DNA from: an uncultured Planctomycetota bacterium
GTDB lineage: Bacteria; Planctomycetota; UBA1135; UBA2386
Assembly (NCBI GenBank): GCA_903925435.1
Contig: CAIYFF010000190.1
Coordinates: forward strand, 1-10,155
Direction of reading: 5' to 3'
Length of the DNA: 10,155 bases
Position 1 is the first letter of the stretch. Each line of letters starts with the position of its first letter. Made by a program: the position numbers and the translations under genes. The notes below the pieces were generated by a model, which searched no databases, had not been told where the DNA came from, and worked only from the letters and a program-made list of their open reading frames with translations. This document shows, piece after piece, positions 1 to 6,278 of the stretch.

Positions 1-944
1 GCCTCGGTCTTCTTCACGAGGTCGCCGAGGGTGCGGATGTTCATCTTCGCGAGGCAGTTGCGCGAGCGCACCGACAGCTCGAAGTCGTTGATCGGGGTGC
101 GCAGGAGCTTGTTGCGCTTGTCGTCGCGGCGCTCCTGGTCCTCGTCGTAGTACATGTTGAGCGCAGCGGCTGCATCGCGGCGATAGAGGCGCGCGCGCTC
201 GTCTTCGGGGTTTGCCTGCAGCGCCAAGTCAAAGCACTGCATCGCACGGCGGTAGTTGCCGATGTCCTCGTAGAGCACGCCGAGGTTGATCACGCATGCC
301 GAGTTGACCGGCGGCATCATCAGCGAGCGCTCGTAGAGCTCGCGGGCCTCTTCGTCTTCGCCGCGCAGGTCGACGTTGACGGCGAGTCGGAACAGCGCCT
401 GCTTGTGGTTGGGGGCGAGCCCGAGCACTTGGTCGTAGCAGGCGATCGCGCCTTCGCTGTCGTGTTGCAGTTCGCGAACGCGACCCTCGAAGAACGTGCG
501 ATCGTTCGGATCGAGCTTCGCCTTGTAGCGCTCGAGTTCCTTGTGCAGGCGGTCGGCATCGAGCGTCGACTCCACCGCGAGCAGCCACGTGAACGCCTGC
601 CGCGCATCGGTCGCCTTCTGCGTCAGGATGGCATCGGCTTCGGCGACCTTGCCGAGGGCGATGTAGCTGCGCGCGATGCAGTCCGCGATCGCGGGGTTTT
701 GCTTCTGCGCCAGCAGGCCATCCAACGCTTCGCGATGACGGCCGAGCGCCCACAGAACGATGCTGCGGGGGAGGCCTTGCGCAATCGGGCTAGCAAGCCA
801 ATCGCGAAGGTGCTCAACCGAGTTGATCGAGCGGAAGGCCTTGCTGCGGAACGTCTCCAGGACGGCGTGGGTGATCTCGCCGCGGAGTAGTGCGTTGGGA
901 TCCAGCGACTCGATGGGGTCGTTCGTCGCGAGCATTTCGGTCAT
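1..944 (-). CDS. TPR protein with an RNA polymerase alpha C-terminal-like domain (3' end outside window)
   Basis: The reading frame gives 314 residues and then runs off the left edge. The middle of the protein holds tetratricopeptide-like helix pairs at about residues 151-184 and 214-247, with small-residue/aromatic spacing such as NLGVLYEDIGNYRRAMQCF. TPRs are protein-binding scaffolds. From about residue 280 the sequence changes to LLRTPINDFELSVRSRNCL, followed by a helix ending GDLVKKTE. This matches the start of the alpha-CTD of RNA polymerase, which binds UP-element DNA and activators. Residues equivalent to E. coli alpha R265, N268 and C269 are present (R293, N296, C297). The helix-hairpin-helix half carrying G296/K298/S299 lies beyond the window. 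The protein lacks the alpha N-terminal assembly domain, so it is not RpoA. ATG at 944 is chosen because AGGA lies eight bases upstream. Domain identity is confident; function (transcription-linked adaptor or DNA-binding scaffold) is inference. Confidence 0.88.
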   Translation of the reverse strand, partial: MTEMLATNDPIESLDPNALLRGEITHAVLETFRSKAFRSINSVEHLRDWLASPIAQGLPRSIVLWALGRHREALDGLLAQKQNPAIADCIARSYIALGKVAEADAILTQKATDARQAFTWLLAVESTLDADRLHKELERYKAKLDPNDRTFFEGRVRELQHDSEGAIACYDQVLGLAPNHKQALFRLAVNVDLRGEDEEARELYERSLMMPPVNSACVINLGVLYEDIGNYRRAMQCFDLALQANPEDERARLYRRDAAAALNMYYDEDQERRDDKRNKLLRTPINDFELSVRSRNCLAKMNIRTLGDLVKKTE

Positions 945-952
945 CGGGGCGT

Positions 953-956
953 TCCT
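953..956 (-). promoter_or_regulatory. Shine-Dalgarno for the TPR/alpha-CTD gene
   Basis: Read on the minus strand this is AGGA, inside CAGGAA, eight bases before ATG at 944. It favours that ATG over the in-frame ATG three codons further in, at 935. Confidence 0.55.
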
Positions 957-1025
957 GAAACGGACAGGCAGCGGCCGGGGTGCCTCAGTGGCCTCCGCGG
1001 TCGCGGGCGAGAAATTGGGGAAGGG

Positions 1026-1055
1026 AGCCTAGGCATTGCCCCCATGGCGGGTCAA
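1026..1055 (-). promoter_or_regulatory. candidate sigma70-type promoter for the TPR/alpha-CTD gene
   Basis: On the minus strand TTGACC (1055-1050) is followed after 18 bases by TAGGCT (1031-1026). This resembles a -35/-10 pair with five of six and three of six consensus matches. It lies in the 137-base gap downstream of the glycosyltransferase gene. Transcription would start near 1019 and leave a leader of about 75 bases. This suggests the TPR gene has its own promoter rather than relying on read-through. It is called by eye; GC-rich genomes throw up such pairs by chance. Confidence 0.35.
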
Positions 1056-1081
1056 GCGCGACCTGGGCCGGGCACTGCTGC

Positions 1082-2350
1082 TTACCGCGCGACGGATCGG
1101 TAGACGCCGAGCAGATCGTCTGCCATGGCGCCAAAACCTCGCGCGCGCGATCGCGTGCGTTGTGCCATGGCGCGTCCCAGATGTCGGTCCTCTGCCAGTT
1201 CTCGAATCGCAGCGGCCCACGCGGCGGTGTTGCCAGGCGGCAACACGCGGCCCTCGACCCGGTCGTCCACTGCATCCTGCAGGCCGCCGATGCGGCTCAC
1301 CAGGATCGGCCTGGCGGCGGCGAGCGCTTCGCGGACCGTGAGGCCAAACGCCTCCTGCCAAAGCGCCGGCGCGCACACGACATCGAGATTGCCAAGGATC
1401 TCTGGAAGCCGACTCGTGGTGTAGGGGCCGTGGTAGTGCACACGCGCCTTGGGAATGAGACGCTGGAAGCAGCGGGTGAGGTAGGTGTCGTCTCCGTGGT
1501 AGGAGACCGCGTTGCCATAGATGTGCAGTTCGACCGAGCCCTCGGGTTGCTGGAGCACTGCGTCGAGCAGCACATGCAGACCTTTGCTCGGCATGACCGT
1601 TCCGAGGTAGCCAAGGCGCAGTGGGCCGGGGCCAAAGGATGGCAGCGGCAAGGAATCGAGTGCCTCGGTGTCGACTCCGTTCTCCACGACGGAGATCGAG
1701 GCCGGATCGATGCCCAACGCCGCGAACGGTGGAATCGCGCGCGCTGACGGAATGACGAGTTGGTCCGCTTTGGCCAGGACGGAGCGCGCGAGTTCGTGAA
1801 GGGCGCTGGCTTGGTCTTGGGCTCCCTGCGGGTTCACCCAGAACGGGAACGTCTGGCTCAGGCATTCGCCGCAGCGCTGCGGCTCGACGCGCTCGCATGA
1901 TTCTTCGCGGCGGTTCCACATCTGGCCGCGCGGGCACATCAGCCAGTAGTCGTGCAGTGTGAGGACGACGGGGATCTGTGCCTCGCGCAGCGCATCGAGC
2001 GAGTCCACCGACATGCCTGTGAGGTGGTGGACGTGCGCGACGTTGAAGCCGAGTCCTGCTTCCTGTTGTGACCGCAAGAACTGGCGCAGAGTGTCGGCCA
2101 TCGGCGCGCAGCGATACATCGAGGTCAGTCCATCGATGCCTTCCCACCGGAACGCGGCACGCGTTACTTCGGGGTTGCCGCTGCGTTCGCTGCGGAACTC
2201 GCCCTGCTTCATCGTTGCGTCGGATGTGCGCGCGTAGACGTGCACGGTTTCGCCCTTCTGCGCGAGCGCTTGGGACAGTCCATCGACGTGCTGTTCCACA
2301 CCTCCGACGCTTTCGGGTGGGAATCCGTGCGTGATCTGCAGGATGCGCAT
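1082..2350 (-). CDS. GT4-type glycosyltransferase (GT-B fold)
   Basis: The 422-residue protein has the normal length for a retaining GT-B glycosyltransferase of family GT4, which transfers a sugar from a nucleotide-sugar donor, often to cell-surface glycans. The N-terminal strand MRILQITHGFPP and the GGVEQHV loop (about 16-22) open the acceptor domain. The donor domain starts near GYLGTVMPSKGL (247-258), after VENGVD at 222. It carries the EAFGLTVRE motif (333-341), the usual E-x7-E nucleotide-sugar signature. After HDYW (133-136) comes a Cys cluster, C139-x12-C152-x7-C160-x2-C163, which looks metal-binding. ATG at 2350 is chosen because the family begins with this strand; an upstream TTG at 2386 adds only a charged stretch. 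No Shine-Dalgarno is visible. Nothing nearby names the acceptor, so no gene symbol is given. Confidence 0.9.
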   Translation of the reverse strand: MRILQITHGFPPESVGGVEQHVDGLSQALAQKGETVHVYARTSDATMKQGEFRSERSGNPEVTRAAFRWEGIDGLTSMYRCAPMADTLRQFLRSQQEAGLGFNVAHVHHLTGMSVDSLDALREAQIPVVLTLHDYWLMCPRGQMWNRREESCERVEPQRCGECLSQTFPFWVNPQGAQDQASALHELARSVLAKADQLVIPSARAIPPFAALGIDPASISVVENGVDTEALDSLPLPSFGPGPLRLGYLGTVMPSKGLHVLLDAVLQQPEGSVELHIYGNAVSYHGDDTYLTRCFQRLIPKARVHYHGPYTTSRLPEILGNLDVVCAPALWQEAFGLTVREALAAARPILVSRIGGLQDAVDDRVEGRVLPPGNTAAWAAAIRELAEDRHLGRAMAQRTRSRARGFGAMADDLLGVYRSVAR

Positions 2351-2608
2351 TCGTGCACGATGGCGCGCAGTGGGCGCGTTGCGCAAGCGCGAGTTGCGTG
2401 GACCGCATGCGTCGCTGCACTGTGGCTAGGTAAAGAGACCTACGTGATTCGGTGGAAAGTTTTCGACCGTTGCATTGCGCCGCGGCAAGGAGTCGCTATG
2501 GTCCGCCGCACGTGCCGTTCGCCGGTCAGCGAGCAGGCGCGGGGTTTCTCACGTAGGCGGTTTGGCGACCTGCTGGTCATGCCCGGCAGTTCGCGGAGGG
2601 CTTTCTCC
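2351..2608. promoter_or_regulatory. divergent spacer between the glycosyltransferase gene and murA
   Basis: This 258-base gap separates two divergently read genes and should hold both promoters. I see no strong -35/-10 pair for either. The best plus-strand candidate is TTGCGC (2475-2480), 16 bases, TATGGT (2497-2502), which is weak. A short inverted repeat, TAGGT-aaagag-ACCTA, lies at 2427-2442 and could be an operator. AAGGAG at 2487-2492 precedes an in-frame ATG at 2498 and offers an alternative murA start. Confidence 0.35.
2595..2600 (+). promoter_or_regulatory. Shine-Dalgarno that decides the murA TTG start
   Basis: GGAGGG lies eight bases before TTG at 2609, which is ideal spacing. The protein then begins MDRIRIRGG, aligning directly with the normal MurA N-terminus and putting the conserved Lys-Asn pair at residues 22-23 as in E. 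coli. Confidence 0.65.
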
Positions 2609-3880
2609 TTGGATCGGATTCGCATCCGGGGGGGCCGCGGTCTCAGCGGCTCCGTTCGTGTTTCCGGCAGCAAGAATGGCGCATTGCCTATTCTCGCGGC
2701 CGTTCTCTTGATCGACGGTCCCGTCGTGCTGCGCAATGTGCCGCGGCTGACGGACGTCCTCAACTTGCTCCGCATCTTGGAGCGACTTGGCGTGACCTAC
2801 ACGTGGCTCGACGAGAGCACGTTGGAGATCGAGGCCAAGGACAAGACGGTCTACACCGCGCCCTATGACCTCGTGCGCACCATGCGCGCGAGCTTCGTCG
2901 TGTTGGGCCCGTTGTGGGCACGGCGCGGTGTGGCGCAGGTCAGCTTCCCCGGTGGCTGCGTGTTCGGTCACCGCCCAGTGGACCTTCACCTCAAGGGCTT
3001 GGCGAGCCTCGGCGGCCAAGTCGAGATGACGAATGGCTACGTGAGCATCACGGGCGCCCCGCGCGGCGGCGTTGTGTTCCTCGGTGGCAACATGGGTTCG
3101 ACCGTGCTCGGCACTGCCAACGTGCTGATGGCGGCAACGCTTGCGAAGGGCACGACTTGGCTCGAGTCGGCCGCGATGGAGCCGGAGATCGAGGACCTCT
3201 GCCACTTCCTCAATGCGTGCGGCGCGCGCATCAAGGGCATCGGCGGACACCTGCTCGAGATCGAAGGCGTCGACACTCTGCACGGCTGCGAGTGGTCGAT
3301 GATCCCCGATCGCATCGAAGCGGGCACGTTCCTCTGCGGCGCGATCCTGACGAACAGCGACGTGAAGGTCGAAGCCGCGCAGCCGATGCACCTGCTGGCG
3401 GTCATCGATCGTATGCGCGCAGCTGGCGCAGACATCGAGATCGGCAAGGACTTCATCCGCAACCGTCCTACGTCGCTCGGACGCCTCAAGGCCGTCGACG
3501 TCACGACGATGCCGTATCCGGGCTTCCCGACGGACCTGCAGGCGCAGTTCATGGCGCTGATGGCCACGGCGGAAGGCGTCTCGGTCATCACCGAGAAGAT
3601 CTACCCCGAGCGCTTCATCCACGCGGCGGAACTGCAGCGCCTTGGCGCGCGCATCCGTCGCGAAGGCCCGAGCGCGATCATCGAAGGCACCACGGACCTG
3701 CGCGGCGCCCCGGTGATGGCGAGCGATTTGCGCGCGTCCGCGAGCCTCGTGCTCGCTGGACTGGTCGCGGATGGACACACGGACGTCCGTCGCGTCTATC
3801 ACATCGACCGCGGCTACGAGCGCATCGAGCACAAGTTGCAGTGCATCGGCGCAGATATCGAGCGCATCAGCGAAGGCTGA
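2609..3880 (+). CDS. murA: UDP-N-acetylglucosamine 1-carboxyvinyltransferase
   Basis: MurA adds enolpyruvate from phosphoenolpyruvate to UDP-GlcNAc, the first committed step of peptidoglycan synthesis in the cytoplasm. The protein is 423 residues from a TTG start, close to the 419 of E. coli. Diagnostic parts are SGSKNGALPIL with K22 and N23, the catalytic loop PGGCVFGHRPVDLHL with C117 (equivalent to E. coli C115, the fosfomycin target), PDRIEAGTF near 233-241, and YPGFPTDLQAQF with D309 (equivalent to D305). All key residues are intact. Keeping Cys rather than Asp at 117 predicts fosfomycin sensitivity of the enzyme itself. An in-frame ATG at 2498 with AAGGAG five bases upstream would add 37 Arg-rich residues; I prefer the TTG on family length. 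The gene stands alone, divergent from the glycosyltransferase and convergent with the lipoprotein gene. Confidence 0.97.
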   Translation: MDRIRIRGGRGLSGSVRVSGSKNGALPILAAVLLIDGPVVLRNVPRLTDVLNLLRILERLGVTYTWLDESTLEIEAKDKTVYTAPYDLVRTMRASFVVLGPLWARRGVAQVSFPGGCVFGHRPVDLHLKGLASLGGQVEMTNGYVSITGAPRGGVVFLGGNMGSTVLGTANVLMAATLAKGTTWLESAAMEPEIEDLCHFLNACGARIKGIGGHLLEIEGVDTLHGCEWSMIPDRIEAGTFLCGAILTNSDVKVEAAQPMHLLAVIDRMRAAGADIEIGKDFIRNRPTSLGRLKAVDVTTMPYPGFPTDLQAQFMALMATAEGVSVITEKIYPERFIHAAELQRLGARIRREGPSAIIEGTTDLRGAPVMASDLRASASLVLAGLVADGHTDVRRVYHIDRGYERIEHKLQCIGADIERISEG

Positions 3881-3888
3881 TCGCTGCG

Positions 3889-3908
3889 CCGCGCGCGAGC
3901 GCGGTTCT
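3889..3908 (+). terminator. candidate intrinsic terminator of murA
   Basis: Nine bases after the murA stop, CCGCGC (3889-3894) pairs with GCGCGG (3899-3904) around a GCGA loop, a GNRA-type tetraloop. It is followed by TTCT. The stem is short but fully GC and the tail is pyrimidine-rich rather than a pure T run. Confidence 0.45.
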
Positions 3909-3922
3909 CTCCAGCTGAGGAC

Positions 3923-3951
3923 CGCGCGACTTCGCAGCACGAAGTTGCGCG
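3923..3951 (+). terminator. second hairpin after murA
   Basis: CGCGCGACTTCG (3923-3934) pairs with CGAAGTTGCGCG (3940-3951) around loop CAGCA. The 12-bp stem contains one G-T wobble. No T run follows, so it may be a back-up terminator or a 3'-end protecting hairpin. Confidence 0.4.
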
Positions 3952-3971
3952 AAGAATGGAGTTCGAGACGA

Positions 3972-4003
3972 AAGGCGCGAGGGTCAGTTGGCCTTCGCGC
4001 CTT
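3972..4003 (-). terminator. terminator hairpin straddling the 3' end of the lipoprotein gene
   Basis: AAGGCGCGAGGG (3972-3983) pairs with CCTTCGCGCCTT (3992-4003) over 12 positions with one wobble. The eight-base loop contains the minus-strand stop codon of the lipoprotein gene (3984-3986). On the minus strand the stem is followed by TCGTCT, a short pyrimidine-rich tail. The hairpin sits between convergent genes and could also act on plus-strand transcripts from murA. Confidence 0.5.
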
Positions 4004-4490
4004 CTTCGTCCATGAACTCCGTCTTGCAGGTCATGCGCCAAGTCCAGCCCTCGCGCACATGCGCATCGAGGGTTTGCGTGCGCAGCTCATCCGCGAAGAA
4101 TGTCCCGCTGTGGATCGCTCGCGGGGTCGGGAAGATGCACACGCTGACTTGGCTCGCAACCATTTGCCCGTCGGCATCGAGCACGTCCAGCGAGACGAGC
4201 GATCGCAGCACGGGGCGGCCGGTGTTGTTCTCGTAATGGAAACGGCAGCGGACGTAGGTGTTGCCCGGATAGCCGTCTAGCGAGAGTTGTCGGATCGTCA
4301 CCTTGCCGTTCGCGCCGAAGTCGAGGGCGGTTGGCGTTTCGTACTGCGCGCCGAACCGCTTTTGAGCGGCCTTCAGTTCTTCCATGGAAGCAACGAGCGA
4401 CGCGTAGGCCGTTTCTTCTCGTGGTTCGACATCGCTGGTCGCGCAGGCGGCAAACAGGAGCACGAAGGGGAACAGCGGCGTTCGGTTCAT
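3984..4490 (-). CDS. predicted lipoprotein of unknown family
   Basis: The 168-residue protein opens with a short lipoprotein signal peptide. Positive R3 is followed by a hydrophobic stretch ending LLFAAC, so Cys16 is the likely lipidated residue, although Phe rather than Leu sits at -3. After a polar linker and a helix at about 28-46, the body looks like a beta sandwich. It has alternating strands around YVRCRFHYENNTGRPVLRSL and LDVLDADGQMVAS, the turn pattern seen in many secreted immunoglobulin-like or FxLyD-type domains. The exact family is not recognised. Three cysteines remain in the mature part (about residues 82, 117 and 155), so a disulfide is possible. The ATG at 4490 has only a weak AGG upstream. 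The gene is read away from ffh and stands alone. Lipoprotein export is likely; function is unknown. Confidence 0.8.
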   Translation of the reverse strand: MNRTPLFPFVLLFAACATSDVEPREETAYASLVASMEELKAAQKRFGAQYETPTALDFGANGKVTIRQLSLDGYPGNTYVRCRFHYENNTGRPVLRSLVSLDVLDADGQMVASQVSVCIFPTPRAIHSGTFFADELRTQTLDAHVREGWTWRMTCKTEFMDEEGAKAN

Positions 4491-4640
4491 GGTGGGGCCT
4501 GGGATCGGGGCGGGGTCTTGGACAGTAACAAGTAGCCGCCTGCCGCTGCGTCAGACGACGGTTGGTCCGTCGGATTCCCATGTTGTCGTTCGTGGCGCGC
4601 GCTTGACCCCGCGTCTCCTGCGGCCGATCCTGCGCGGCCC
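4491..4640. promoter_or_regulatory. divergent spacer between the lipoprotein gene and ffh
   Basis: The 150-base gap must carry promoters for both genes. CGACGG-ttggt-CCGTCG (4556-4572) forms a 6-bp inverted repeat. On the plus strand TTGACC (4603-4608), 17 bases, GATCCT (4626-4631) is a possible but weak promoter. It would start transcription almost at the ffh ATG. Confidence 0.3.
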
Positions 4641-6074
4641 ATGTTCGACTCGCTCGCCAACGCACTCGGGAACGCCTACCGCGCCATCGTCGGAAACAAG
4701 GTGTTGACCGAGCAGAACGTGGAGGACGGCATTCGCGCCGTGCGGCAGGCGTTGCTTGAGGCGGACGTCAACTTTCAGGTCGCCAAGCAGTTCATCGCTG
4801 ACGTCAAGCAGCGAGCGCTCGGGCAAGACGTCATCAAAGCTGTTGACCCCGGGCAGCAGTTCGTCAAGGTCTTCCACGACGCGTTGACGGAGCTGCTCGG
4901 CGGCGAACGTGTGGGGTTGCCGATCGCTGACGCCCCTCCGCTCGTGCTGATGATGTGCGGCTTGCAGGGCAGCGGCAAGACGACCACATGCGGCAAGCTC
5001 GCGTTGTGGCTGCGCAAGAACAAGAAGAAGAACCCGCTGCTCGTTGCCGCAGACTTGCAGCGACCGGCAGCCGTGGAGCAGTTGCAGGCTCTGGGCAAGC
5101 AACTGGGCATCGCGGTCTACGCGGAGCCGACCACGGCGCGTCCGCCCGAGGTGTGTCGCCGCGGCATCGAGCACGGCAAGAAGCACGGGCACGACGTCAT
5201 CATTCTCGACACGGCAGGTCGCCTGCACGTCGACGAGCCGTTGATGCTCGAGCTGAAGGAAGTGCACGACAAGTGCAAGCCTCATGGCGTGCTGCTGGTT
5301 TGCGACGCGATGCTCGGCCAGGACGCAGTGAATTCGGCCAAGGCATTCCATGATCGCCTTCCGCTGCACGGGCTGCTGCTGACGAAGGTCGATGGCGATG
5401 CCCGCGGCGGCGCTGCGCTGTCGATCGTCAAGGTCACGGGACGGCCGATCCTGTTTGCCGGCGTCGGCGAGAAGCCGGAGGACCTCGAAGAATTCGATCC
5501 GCCGAGGATGGCGGGCCGAATCCTCGGCATGGGCGACGTCGTCGGGCTCGTCGAGAAGGCGCAGCAGGTCATCGACGAGAAGGAGGCCGAGAAGCAGGCG
5601 CAGAAGCTGCAGAAGGGCCAATTCACCTTCGAGGACTTCCTTCAGCAGCTCGCGATGATTCGCAAGCTCGGGCCGATGAAGAAGGTTCTGGGCATGCTGC
5701 CGGGCGTGGGCTCGATGCTGAAGGACGTCGACTTCGACGATGCGCACTTCCAGCGCATCGAGGCGGTGATCCTGTCGATGACTCCACGCGAGCGGCGCAA
5801 TCCGGATCTCCTCGATCTGCCTCGTAGGCGCCGAATCGCCGCAGGCTCGGGCAACCCGCTCGAAGCGGTGCACGCGCTGATCAAGCAGTTCAAGGCGATG
5901 CAGGACATGATGAAGAAGCTCGGCAAGGGCGGCGGGCTCGGTGGCTTGGGCGGCGGTGGCCTCCCGGGTCTCGGTGGAATGCCCGGCCTCGGCGGGATGG
6001 GTGGTCAGGGCGGTGGGCCGCGCGGTTTCCCCGGGAGAGGATTCCCCGGCGGATTCCCAGGCCGACGTCGCTAG
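4641..6074 (+). CDS. ffh: signal recognition particle GTPase Ffh (SRP54) with glycine-rich tail
   Basis: Ffh binds the SRP RNA and the signal peptides of nascent membrane proteins and delivers ribosomes to FtsY. The 477-residue protein has all three domains: the N helical bundle (about 1-90, with RQALLEADVNF), the G domain, and the methionine-containing M domain (about 330-425). GTPase motifs are GLQGSGKTTT (107-116), DLQRPAAVEQL (138-148), DTAGR (190-194) and TKVDGDARGGAAL (248-260). The SRP RNA-binding helix-turn-helix shows RRRRIAAGSG (395-404), the normal signature. From about 428 to the end the protein is almost entirely Gly with Leu, Met, Pro and Phe, ending GFPGRRR. The start at MFDSL matches the family exactly. 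No Shine-Dalgarno precedes it. The downstream neighbour is rpsP, a common pairing. Confidence 0.97.
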   Translation: MFDSLANALGNAYRAIVGNKVLTEQNVEDGIRAVRQALLEADVNFQVAKQFIADVKQRALGQDVIKAVDPGQQFVKVFHDALTELLGGERVGLPIADAPPLVLMMCGLQGSGKTTTCGKLALWLRKNKKKNPLLVAADLQRPAAVEQLQALGKQLGIAVYAEPTTARPPEVCRRGIEHGKKHGHDVIILDTAGRLHVDEPLMLELKEVHDKCKPHGVLLVCDAMLGQDAVNSAKAFHDRLPLHGLLLTKVDGDARGGAALSIVKVTGRPILFAGVGEKPEDLEEFDPPRMAGRILGMGDVVGLVEKAQQVIDEKEAEKQAQKLQKGQFTFEDFLQQLAMIRKLGPMKKVLGMLPGVGSMLKDVDFDDAHFQRIEAVILSMTPRERRNPDLLDLPRRRRIAAGSGNPLEAVHALIKQFKAMQDMMKKLGKGGGLGGLGGGGLPGLGGMPGLGGMGGQGGGPRGFPGRGFPGGFPGRRR

Positions 6075-6137
6075 ATCGGATCCCGTAGCTGCGCCTTCGA
6101 CTTCGTGTGCGCCACGCCGCATGCAGGCGATGGCCAA

Positions 6138-6185
6138 AAAGGGCTGGCAAAGAGGAAGCAGATCTGCTTTGCTCCTCCGCCCTTT
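6138..6185 (+). promoter_or_regulatory. structured leader hairpin upstream of rpsP
   Basis: AAAGGGC (6138-6144) pairs with GCCCTTT (6179-6185) as an outer stem. GAGG (6152-6155) pairs with CCTC (6174-6177), and AAGCA with TGCTT around GATC at the tip. The tip lies in a perfect 14-base palindrome, AAGCAGATCTGCTT (6156-6169). It lies in the 204-base ffh-rpsP spacer. It could be an ffh terminator without a T run, an rpsP leader element, or an operator-like site. Confidence 0.35.
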
Positions 6186-6264
6186 CGACGGAGTCCGTCC
6201 CGCAATTCGCTGGTCTGGATTCCACGGGTCGGACTTTCCACCCCGGTTCGCGCATCGTCTGCAC

Positions 6265-6270
6265 GGAGAT
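6265..6270 (+). promoter_or_regulatory. Shine-Dalgarno that decides the rpsP TTG start
   Basis: GGAGAT lies eight bases before TTG at 6279. The next in-frame ATG, at 6297, has no such site and would cut off the conserved first beta strand (VVKLR). Confidence 0.65.
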
Positions 6271-6278
6271 ACTCTGCC

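Noticed and set aside
405..890. A plus-strand open frame opposite the TPR gene
   Set aside because: It is antisense to the TPR/alpha-CTD coding frame, which has a Shine-Dalgarno and recognisable domains.
2348..2386. TTG at 2386 as the glycosyltransferase start
   Set aside because: The extra 12 residues are outside the family alignment and have no Shine-Dalgarno; ATG at 2350 starts at the conserved first strand.
1029..2420. A 463-codon minus-strand open frame in another frame over the glycosyltransferase gene
   Set aside because: The overlapping frame 2350-1082 encodes a clear GT4 protein; this one is Arg/Pro-rich noise.
2240..2608. murA starting as far upstream as 2240
   Set aside because: That would overlap the divergent glycosyltransferase start and add over 120 non-family residues. 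The Shine-Dalgarno at 2595 gives a protein of normal length.
2549..3940. A 463-codon minus-strand open frame opposite murA
   Set aside because: The product is an Ala/Arg/Asp/His-rich shadow. MurA on the plus strand has every catalytic motif.
4526..4554. A minus-strand promoter for the lipoprotein gene (CTGACG, 17 bases, TTGTTA)
   Set aside because: The -10 element matches the consensus at only about one position, so it is not supportable.
6075..6278. An SRP (4.5S) RNA gene in the ffh-rpsP spacer, prompted by GGAAGCAG near 6155
   Set aside because: The GGAAGCAG lies within a palindrome. The rest of the SRP RNA tip (the symmetric loop and closing helix) is missing on both strands.
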